Shown here: one piece after another, positions 1 through 5,028 of the stretch
Layout: each line of letters starts with the position of its first letter
Numbering within the stretch: position 1 is the first letter of the stretch
Assembly (NCBI GenBank): GCA_030607635.1
Contig: JAUWJP010000060.1
Span: forward strand, 1 to 8,301
Length of the DNA: 8,301 nucleotides
Direction: 5' to 3'
From: Candidatus Aminicenantota bacterium
Lineage (GTDB): Bacteria; Acidobacteriota; Aminicenantia; Aminicenantales; Aminicenantaceae
Program-made: the position numbers and the translations under genes
The notes under the pieces: model-generated
Told to the model about the DNA's origin: nothing
The model's database searches: none
What the model saw: only the letters and a program-made list of their open reading frames with translations

Positions 1-20
1 CAATCTTATAAAGAAAGGTT

Positions 21-54
21 GAGATTGCAGTGTCACTTCTCTCGTCGCAATGAC
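21..54. repeat. Dispersed inverted-repeat fragment of the GTCATTGCGA...GCAATCTC type
   Basis: The segment begins GAGATTGC and ends GCAATGAC, so its ends can pair through ATTGC/GCAAT around a purine/pyrimidine-biased middle. Read on the minus strand it starts GTCATTGCGA and ends GCAATCTC. That pattern matches a small dispersed repeat I recognise from several bacterial genomes and metagenome assemblies, typically GTCATTGCGAGG... with a GAAGCGA-like core. It lies outside any gene, just beyond the terminator-like palindrome that ends the xseB operon. No transposase is visible. The family assignment rests on memory of the consensus, not on a search. Confidence 0.6.
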
Positions 55-57
55 ATT

Positions 58-82
58 AAAAACGGGGCCTGTCCCCATTTTT
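58..82 (-). terminator. Putative intrinsic terminator of the operon (GGGG-N5-CCCC palindrome)
   Basis: On the minus strand this reads AAAAAT, GGGG, ACAGG, CCCC, GTTTTT. The four G-C pairs are extended by a U-G wobble and five A-U pairs, giving a stem of about 10 bp that ends in a run of U. It starts 9 bases past the xseB stop codon, the expected place for the operon terminator. The A-run and T-run flank both sides, so it could work in either direction. The same core occurs three more times in the window, so it may be a dispersed palindromic repeat used as a terminator. Confidence 0.6.
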
Positions 83-91
83 TACCCTTTT

Positions 92-406
92 TTAAAAGGG
101 AAGGTCTTCATCCTTTTCTGGCTCGGGCGATTCTTCCTCCTCTTCTTCCTCCTTCTTTTCTTTTGAAGGCGCAGCTTCTTCTTTCCCGAGTTCAAAGGGC
201 TTTTCTTTGACCTCTCCTTTTTCATCCTTGAGGAGAATCTCGACTTTCTTCTCAGCTTTCTCGAGTTCTTCCCTTAAAAATCTTGCCAGCTTGACTCCTT
301 TCTCAAAAAGAGCCAGTGACTCACTTAAAGAAAACCCTCCTTTCTCTAATTTTTCCACGATCTTTTCCAAGTCTTCTAAGGCTTTCTCAAAGCTAAGGGT
401 AGCCAT
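92..406 (-). CDS. xseB: Exodeoxyribonuclease VII small subunit with acidic C-terminal tail
   Basis: XseB is the small subunit of exonuclease VII, a cytoplasmic nuclease that degrades single-stranded DNA to oligonucleotides. Several copies bind the C-terminal helical part of XseA. Residues 5-62 of this 104-residue protein match the family: FEKALEDLEKIVEKLEKGGFS is the family signature, followed by SLALFEKGVKLARF and a second helix rich in Glu and Lys. The ATG at 406 was chosen because AAGGAG lies 5 bases upstream. An in-frame ATG at 427 would add seven residues (MTKKGEK) but has no ribosome binding site. The family is usually 60-85 residues; here about 40 extra residues form a Lys/Glu-rich, probably disordered tail with a long Glu run and ending DEDLPF. 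It is the last gene of the cluster, 82 bases after xseA. Confidence 0.93.
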   Translation of the reverse strand: MATLSFEKALEDLEKIVEKLEKGGFSLSESLALFEKGVKLARFLREELEKAEKKVEILLKDEKGEVKEKPFELGKEEAAPSKEKKEEEEEEESPEPEKDEDLPF

Positions 407-411
407 TTTTT

Positions 412-417
412 CTCCTT
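412..417 (-). promoter_or_regulatory. Ribosome binding site fixing the xseB start
   Basis: The minus strand reads AAGGAG here, 5 bases before the ATG at 406. The alternative ATG at 427 lies upstream of this site, so it cannot use it and has no purine-rich motif of its own. This supports the shorter protein. Confidence 0.75.
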
Positions 418-436
418 TTTTTGTCATGATTTCAAT

Positions 437-459
437 AAAATGGGGCCAGGCCCCATTTT
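437..459. repeat. Perfect palindrome with GGGGCC-A-GGCCCC core, copy 1 in the xseA-xseB gap
   Basis: Two 11-base arms (AAAATGGGGCC and its complement) meet at a single central base, position 448. Because it is a perfect palindrome with A and T runs outside, the RNA from either strand would form a very stable G-C stem followed by U residues, much like an intrinsic terminator. It lies between the xseA stop and the xseB ribosome binding site, so it may reduce readthrough into xseB or stabilise the upstream mRNA 3' end. The core belongs to the same family as the palindromes at 64-76, 470-482 and 8289-8301. Confidence 0.85.
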
Positions 460-468
460 AGGATATAT

Positions 469-483
469 TGGGGCCAGGCCCCA
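469..483. repeat. Palindrome with GGGGCC-A-GGCCCC core, copy 2 in the xseA-xseB gap
   Basis: The arms TGGGGCC and GGCCCCA surround one central A at 476. The 13-base core is identical to the neighbouring copy centred at 448; the centres are 28 bases apart. A T-rich stretch (ATTTTTT) follows on the plus strand and overlaps the xseA stop region. Copies 1 and 2 together take up most of the spacer between the two exonuclease VII subunit genes. Confidence 0.85.
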
Positions 484-488
484 TTTTT

Positions 489-1817
489 TCATTTTTTACT
501 AAGCCGGGATTCGATGAGCTTCGCTCCATCTATTTTTTTAACCAGACAGCTGAATTCCCCCTTATAAAAGGAAACTGTCAATTCCTCCTCTTTTTTGACC
601 TCATCTATTTTGCGAATCAGATACTGGCCGCCATCTCTCCAGCAGAGAGCATAGCCTTTTTTTAGTATATTCAGGGGACTCAGGTTATGCAACTGCGCAG
701 AAAGCCTTTCCCACTGAGCCTGGAAATGCTGGAGCATTCTTCTCAACGTGCCGCGCATCTTCTCTTCCATCAGGAAAGTCGCGGATTTGTCTTCAGCAAT
801 CTTTTGCTGCGTATCTCTGATGGTGTTCCAGGCTTTTGTCTCCAGGTCGTCAACCTTTTGTTCGAGATTCAATAGTTTTATTTTCATATTCTGAAAAGCT
901 CTGTGTTGGGCGAGGCTAACCACCTGATGTCTTTGCTCCTGGAGGAAATATCTGTGGCAGTGGATCATTCTTTTCTCCAAGTTTTTGATTCGCTCCTCAA
1001 AGGACTGTTCCTTCTCGATCAAAATCTCCGCCGCTACAGAGGGAGTCGAGGCTCGAATATCTGCCACAAAGTCCGCAATGGTAAAATCAATCTCATGACC
1101 GACGGCTGATATTACGGGAACAGAACAGCTGAAAATGGACCGGGCAACCTTTTCCTCGTTGAAAGCCCACAGATCTTCTATTGATCCTCCTCCTCGACCG
1201 ACAATGATGGCATCGATATCGGGAAGACGGCCCAAATAATCTATCCCTTCGACAATCTCGTCCGCTGCTCCCTCTCCCTGAACTCTGACGGGATAGATAA
1301 GTATATGGAGTCGGGCAAACCTTCTCTCAATCGTCCTGAGGATATCGACTATGGCTGCTCCCCCCGGGGAAGTGACGATCCCGACTTTTTTGGGAAGAAG
1401 CGGAAGTTTCTTTTTAAACTTGGGATCGAAGAGGCCTTCCTTCTTTAACTTCTCCCTGAGCTGCTCAAAGGCCAGCTGGAGCGCACCTTTGCCCTTGGGC
1501 TCAACCATCTCAATCAAAAGCTGGTATTCCCCTCTGGGTTCATAAACATTAATCTGTCCCCGGGAGACAACCTGGAGCCCATCCTCCAACTCAAAAGGAA
1601 CTTTTTGGGCCATAGAGCGAAACATGACTGCGCGAAGCTGGCTTCGCTCGTCTTTCAACGTGAAATATAGATGACCTGATTGGTGGCGGTAGAAGTTGGA
1701 TATCTCCCCTTCCACCCATAACAGAGGAAATGCACTCTCCAGCTCCTGTTTGATCATCCGCGTAACTTCAGAAACAGCATAAATCTTGTCTGGCTTTACG
1801 AGGCTGTTAATCTCCAA
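489..1817 (-). CDS. xseA: Exodeoxyribonuclease VII large subunit
   Basis: XseA is the catalytic subunit of exonuclease VII, which degrades single-stranded DNA from both ends without ATP and works in repair and recombination. The 442 residues are a normal family length. Residues 10-105 form the N-terminal OB fold that binds single-stranded DNA (LLWVEGEISNFYRHQSGHLYF). The catalytic domain shows VGIVTSPGGAAI (145-156), VGRGGGSIEDLW (206-217) and SAVGHEIDFTIAD (237-249), then RASTPSVAAE (255-264). A long coiled-coil (about 265-390) is where XseB should bind, and SPLNILKKGYAL begins the C-terminal segment. The TTG start at 1817 is supported by GAGGAAG on the minus strand, with AGGA 5 bases upstream. 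It overlaps the end of ymdB by 11 bases, which suggests translational coupling. No key motif is missing. Confidence 0.97.
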   Translation of the reverse strand: MEINSLVKPDKIYAVSEVTRMIKQELESAFPLLWVEGEISNFYRHQSGHLYFTLKDERSQLRAVMFRSMAQKVPFELEDGLQVVSRGQINVYEPRGEYQLLIEMVEPKGKGALQLAFEQLREKLKKEGLFDPKFKKKLPLLPKKVGIVTSPGGAAIVDILRTIERRFARLHILIYPVRVQGEGAADEIVEGIDYLGRLPDIDAIIVGRGGGSIEDLWAFNEEKVARSIFSCSVPVISAVGHEIDFTIADFVADIRASTPSVAAEILIEKEQSFEERIKNLEKRMIHCHRYFLQEQRHQVVSLAQHRAFQNMKIKLLNLEQKVDDLETKAWNTIRDTQQKIAEDKSATFLMEEKMRGTLRRMLQHFQAQWERLSAQLHNLSPLNILKKGYALCWRDGGQYLIRKIDEVKKEEELTVSFYKGEFSCLVKKIDGAKLIESRLSKK

Positions 1818-2610
1818 TTTCTTCCTCGGTTATGATTTCTCTGCGGATGGAAAGAGCTTTCCCTGTCTTTGGATCGACCTCAACAAAGACAGCACAGAAG
1901 AATACTCCCTCCTTTTCTGGCTCAAAGCGGTGAGGCCGACCGGTGAGGAATCTTTTTACAGATTGGTCCCTGCGGATCCCGATTACAGAATTGTAGCCAC
2001 CGACCATCCCAACATCAGTGATAAAAGCCGTTCCCTGGGGAAGGATTCTCTCATCAGCTGTGGGAACATGGGTATGGCTTCCTAAGACGGCTGAAACTTT
2101 CCCGTCCAGATACCAGCCCATTGCCTGCTTTTCTGAAGTGGCCTCAGCATGAAAATCAACAACTATTACTGGAGTAGAAGCTCTGAGGCTCTTGAGTTCT
2201 TCATCAGCAGTTCTGAAGGGACAATCTAGCGGTTCCATAAAGACTCTTCCTTGAAGATTCAGGACGCCAATCTTTCCCTTCCCTCTTGTCTCAAAGACGT
2301 ATGCCCCTTTTCCTGGGTTTTTAGGTGGATAATTAGCAGGTCGAAGGAGTCTCGGCTCTTGATCCAGATAATCGAGCGCTTCCTTCTTATCCCAAATATG
2401 ATTTCCTGAAGTTAAAACATCAATCTCGCTCAATAGCTCCTGTGCCACCTTTTCTGTAATCCCCAATCCTCCTGCGGCATTTTCACCGTTGGCAATGATG
2501 AGAGAAGGAGAATACTTCTTGACAACAGGACGCAAATATTTCTCCAATATTTTACGCCCTGGACGGCCGATTACATCACCTATAAACAGAATGCTAATCT
2601 TATCGGGCAT
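1807..2610 (-). CDS. ymdB: YmdB/TIGR00282-family metallophosphoesterase (cyclic nucleotide phosphodiesterase)
   Basis: This family has a calcineurin-like fold with two metal ions. The Bacillus subtilis member YmdB hydrolyses 2',3'-cyclic nucleotides, influences biofilm and motility decisions, and is reported to associate with RNase Y. The 267 residues match the family length. Visible metal-site motifs are FIGDVIGRPGR with D12, NGENAAGG with E43, SGNHIWD with N70 and H71, VDFHAEATSEK with H154, and GSHTHVPTAD with H179 and H181, then ITDVGM (198-202). All expected ligands seem present. The ATG at 2610 gives MPDKISILFIGD, which fits the family's N-terminus. A GTG at 2631 would add seven residues but has no ribosome binding site. 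The gene overlaps rny by 11 bases and xseA by 11 bases. Its substrate in this organism is inferred from the family. Confidence 0.93.
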   Translation of the reverse strand: MPDKISILFIGDVIGRPGRKILEKYLRPVVKKYSPSLIIANGENAAGGLGITEKVAQELLSEIDVLTSGNHIWDKKEALDYLDQEPRLLRPANYPPKNPGKGAYVFETRGKGKIGVLNLQGRVFMEPLDCPFRTADEELKSLRASTPVIVVDFHAEATSEKQAMGWYLDGKVSAVLGSHTHVPTADERILPQGTAFITDVGMVGGYNSVIGIRRDQSVKRFLTGRPHRFEPEKEGVFFCAVFVEVDPKTGKALSIRREIITEEEIGD

Positions 2611-4162
2611 ATTCCACAGCTCTCGTCTCACGTATAACCGTCACTTTTATCTGTCCTGGATAGTCCAGCTCTTCCTTTATTTTTTGGGCAATCTCTTTGG
2701 CTATTACCGTTGCCTTTTCATCAGAGATCTTATGACTTTCTACGATAATCCTTATCTCACGACCTGCCTGGAGAGCAAAAGACTTAGAAACTCCCTCGTA
2801 AGAATTTGCTATTCCTTCGAGTTTCTCCAGTCTCTTGACGTAGGCCTCCAGAATCTCACGGCGTGCACCAGGCCGTGCTGCTGAAAGAGTGTCCGCCGCC
2901 TGGACTAATACCGCTTCTATGGAAGGAAAATCAATATCACGATGATGGGAAGCAATGGCCTGTACGACAGCTTCAGATTCTCCGTACTTCTTGGTAAGTT
3001 TGACACTCAACTCTGTGTGAGTTCCTTCGATTTCTTTATCCACTGCCTTTCCTATGTCATGCAGAAGTCCTGCCCTTAAGGCAATTTCTGAATCCACCCC
3101 CAGCTCTTTAGCCATTAAAGTTGCTAAATAGGCAACTTCTTTGGAATGCTGGAGGACATTCTGACCATAGCTTGTCCGGAATTTCAACTTGCCCAGAAGT
3201 TTAACGAGCTCAGGATGAACATTCTGAACCCGGAGCTCCAAGACTACGGATTCTCCTTCCTGTTTGGTTTTCTCCTCCAATTCTGCCCTTACTGTCTCCA
3301 CTACCTCTTCAATACGGGCAGGATGAATTCTTCCGTCGATAACCAGCTTTTCGATTGCCAGACGAGCTAACTCTCGACGAATTGGGTCGAAACTTGAGAG
3401 AATGATAGCCCCAGGAGTGTCATCGACTATTATATAAACGTTTGTCGCCATTTCAAGGGTACGAATGTTTCGCCCTTCTCTTCCGATGATTCGGCCTTTC
3501 ATATCATCAGAAGGAAGGTCAACCACAGAAACCGTTGTTTCTACCACATGTTCGGCCGCTGAGTGCTGTATAGCTTGACTTATTATCTCGCAAGCAAGAA
3601 TCTGGCTTTTCTCCTTGGTCTCTTCTTCAATCCGTCGGATTGTCTGAACAGCCTCGAGCTTGGCTTCTTGTTCCATCTTATTCATCAATATGTTTTTTGC
3701 TTCTTCCTGAGTCAGCCCTGATATCCTTTCCAACTCTTCCGCTTCTTTTCTGATCAATTCTTCATGCTTATTCTTTTCTTCCGTAATTTCCCTTTCTTTT
3801 GAGTGAAGCCTCTGCTCTTTAGTTGAAAATTCCTTCTCTTTTCTTTCTAGACCCTGGAACCTGCGCTCCAGATTTTCCTCTTTTTGCACAAGCCTTCTTT
3901 CCATATCGTTAAGTTTTCTGCGTCCATCGTGAGTCTGCCTCTCAAAATCAGCCTTGAGGTTCAGAAGCTTCTCTTTGGCTTCTATAGAAGCTTCACGCCT
4001 TATCTTTTCTGCATCTTCCTTTGCTCCCTCTCTAATATTCTTGGCTTCCTGACTGGCCTTAAATATAGACTTTGCTCCAGAAGTCTTTTTGATAAAGATA
4101 AAAATAACGAATCCAACCAAAACAACGCAGGCTCCAACAATTATAAATGGAGCTAAATTCAC
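2600..4162 (-). CDS. rny: Ribonuclease Y
   Basis: RNase Y is a membrane-anchored endoribonuclease that starts decay of many mRNAs in bacteria that lack RNase E or use both. From the preferred start the protein has 520 residues, close to the usual length. A transmembrane helix covers about residues 5-24 (IIVGACVVLVGFVIFIF) with KK after it, so the rest faces the cytoplasm. A highly charged coiled-coil follows (about 30-185). The KH domain has GRIIGREGRNIR at 223-234, and the HD domain has H339, LLHDIGKA with H368-D369, ASHH and AADTLSAARPGARRE. The GTG at 4162 was chosen because the near-perfect ribosome binding site at 4166-4176 lies before it. Another in-frame GTG at 4171 overlaps that site and is unlikely to be used. 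The gene overlaps ymdB by 11 bases. Its 240-base leader carries the candidate 6S RNA. Confidence 0.97.
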   Translation of the reverse strand: MNLAPFIIVGACVVLVGFVIFIFIKKTSGAKSIFKASQEAKNIREGAKEDAEKIRREASIEAKEKLLNLKADFERQTHDGRRKLNDMERRLVQKEENLERRFQGLERKEKEFSTKEQRLHSKEREITEEKNKHEELIRKEAEELERISGLTQEEAKNILMNKMEQEAKLEAVQTIRRIEEETKEKSQILACEIISQAIQHSAAEHVVETTVSVVDLPSDDMKGRIIGREGRNIRTLEMATNVYIIVDDTPGAIILSSFDPIRRELARLAIEKLVIDGRIHPARIEEVVETVRAELEEKTKQEGESVVLELRVQNVHPELVKLLGKLKFRTSYGQNVLQHSKEVAYLATLMAKELGVDSEIALRAGLLHDIGKAVDKEIEGTHTELSVKLTKKYGESEAVVQAIASHHRDIDFPSIEAVLVQAADTLSAARPGARREILEAYVKRLEKLEGIANSYEGVSKSFALQAGREIRIIVESHKISDEKATVIAKEIAQKIKEELDYPGQIKVTVIRETRAVEYAR

Positions 4163-4165
4163 TTT

Positions 4166-4176
4166 GATCACCTCCT
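4166..4176 (-). promoter_or_regulatory. Extended ribosome binding site that decides the rny start
   Basis: The minus strand reads AGGAGGTGATC, an 11-base exact complement to the conserved 16S rRNA 3' tail. It is followed by AAA and the GTG at 4162, which puts AGGAGG 8 bases from that codon. The in-frame GTG inside the motif (4171) touches AGGAGG directly, leaving no spacer. The site predicts strong translation of RNase Y and shows that the organism has a standard anti-Shine-Dalgarno sequence. Confidence 0.85.
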
Positions 4177-4233
4177 CATTAGCTGAATCAAAGGAGATGA
4201 AAGTAAGGAGGGTTACAAAAGAAATTCCCTTTC

Positions 4234-4390
4234 AGTTCGAAAACAAAGAGGAAACCAGAGGGAGCGAAAATTTAAGAATCGGTACTCTTCCCCGCCAAAA
4301 AAGAGAAGAATTTCAGGGCAAATGACAGGCCTGAATTTTCCTCTCTGAGGGCTTCGACTCTCCCTCAACTCAACTAAGGATTTTCGAGCT
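4234..4390 (-). ncRNA. ssrS: Candidate 6S RNA (structured RNA between zapA and rny)
   Basis: This is the only long gap inside the cluster, and on the minus strand it folds into one rod of about 157 bases. The closing stem pairs AGCTCGAAAAT (4390-4380) with GTTTTCGAACT (4244-4234), with one mismatch and one G-U pair. A symmetric 13 by 13 base internal loop follows, then GAGGGAG (4366-4360) with CTCCCTC (4264-4258) and CGAA with TTCG. The top is a strong hairpin: AGAGAGGAA (4346-4338) pairs TTCTTCTCT (4310-4302) and TTCAGG pairs CCTGAA. 6S RNA, the regulator that binds RNA polymerase, is typically 150-200 bases, forms such a rod with a central bubble, and commonly sits directly after zapA. I could not align it confidently to a 6S consensus, and the ends are approximate. 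An unrelated rny leader element is the main alternative. Confidence 0.5.
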
Positions 4391-4402
4391 TTAATCCTAA
4401 TT

Positions 4403-4732
4403 TTATTTAGTGGCTTCCTCAATATTTTTGTATGTATTCTCATCTTTTAAAAGATAATCCTCCAAACTTTCTACTTTACTCTCCATATGACCGATAACTT
4501 CATTCAGTTGATCTAATTTTTTCAGAGATACGAAATATTCGTCGGCGATATTCAATGATGCCAGAACCGAGATTTTTAATGAATCCACAGATTTTGATTT
4601 AACAGCAACTTCACGCATTTTTTGATCAACATAAGAAGTAAGACGGCCTATATATTTTTCATCCTCTTCTCCTTTGACTCTTATCCTGTATTTTTGTCCA
4701 TAAATTTCGATTTCTATTACTTTGTCACTCAT
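4403..4732 (-). CDS. zapA: Cell division protein ZapA
   Basis: ZapA is a small cytoplasmic protein that bundles and crosslinks FtsZ filaments in the division ring. The 109 residues fit the family. The N-terminal part (VIEIEIYGQKYRIRVKGEEDE, roughly residues 5-25) is the beta-rich globular domain. It is followed by YIGRLTSYVDQKMREV and the conserved helix LKISVLASLNIADEYF (53-68), then a coiled-coil to about residue 95 that forms the dimer and tetramer. The ATG at 4732 overlaps the upstream TGA as ATGA, so the gene is probably translated with the ZapB-like gene before it. The downstream gap holds the candidate 6S RNA, the same order as the zapA-ssrS pair of enterobacteria. Confidence 0.9.
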   Translation of the reverse strand: MSDKVIEIEIYGQKYRIRVKGEEDEKYIGRLTSYVDQKMREVAVKSKSVDSLKISVLASLNIADEYFVSLKKLDQLNEVIGHMESKVESLEDYLLKDENTYKNIEEATK

Positions 4733-4989
4733 ATTCCAACCTGGTCTATCTGGTCTAATATTGTCTCTATCTTTTCTTTCATGATCTTTCTATCCTGCGC
4801 GTATCTCTTGAGATCCTCATCAAGTTTTTCTGTTCTCTTTACCTGATCCTCAAAATACTTTTTTTCCGTTTTCAACTCTTTTATCTGCTGCTTCAGCTTC
4901 TCATTCTCTTTTAGAAGCTTATTTATATAATCAACAACTTGAGTAACCTTATTTTCAAGTATTTTAATCCTTTCTAATTCGCTTGTCAA
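4729..4989 (-). CDS. ZapB-like small coiled-coil protein
   Basis: This 86-residue protein is almost entirely coiled-coil. A leucine/isoleucine heptad pattern runs through LERIKILENKVTQVVDYINKL and continues in KENEKLKQQIKELKTEK to about residue 80. It has no signal peptide or membrane segment and is strongly charged. ZapB, a 70-90 residue coiled-coil that joins ZapA at the division ring, has this size and character. The ZapA partner lies directly downstream with a 4-base ATGA overlap. Coiled-coil sequence alone is weak proof of homology, so the name rests largely on context. The TTG start at 4989 is supported by AAGGAGGG on the minus strand, with AGGAGG 5 bases away. It begins 39 bases after pheT. 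That gap has no strong terminator, so readthrough from pheST is likely. Confidence 0.75.
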   Translation of the reverse strand: MTSELERIKILENKVTQVVDYINKLLKENEKLKQQIKELKTEKKYFEDQVKRTEKLDEDLKRYAQDRKIMKEKIETILDQIDQVGI

Positions 4990-4994
4990 TTTTC

Positions 4995-5000
4995 CCTCCT
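4995..5000 (-). promoter_or_regulatory. Ribosome binding site supporting the TTG start of the ZapB-like gene
   Basis: The minus strand reads AGGAGG, extended to AAGGAGGG, 5 bases before TTG at 4989. No ATG or GTG near this position would have comparable spacing, so the rare start codon is well supported. Confidence 0.75.
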
Positions 5001-5028
5001 TTTCTTAATTGAAATTTGAATTTCGTAA

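Noticed and set aside
207..461. Plus-strand reading frames opposite xseB, xseA, rny, pheT and pheS, up to about 130 codons
   Set aside because: They lie antisense to clearly conserved genes, show no family resemblance, and reflect the complement of lysine/glutamate-rich coding sequence.
4221..4314. Alternative pairing of GAAATTCTT (4314-4306) with GGGAATTTC (4229-4221) in the zapA-rny gap
   Set aside because: It is incompatible with the stronger apical hairpin of the 6S candidate and has two G-U pairs; it may be a competing fold but is not reported as a feature.
4213..4443. 76-residue minus-strand reading frame overlapping the end of zapA and the zapA-rny gap
   Set aside because: It overlaps zapA in another frame, has no recognisable family, and covers sequence better explained by a folded RNA.
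5011..5024. Small AT-only inverted repeat (GAAAT...ATTTC) between pheT and the ZapB-like gene
   Set aside because: Only five A/T-rich pairs with no G-C stem; too weak to call a terminator, and common by chance in such sequence.
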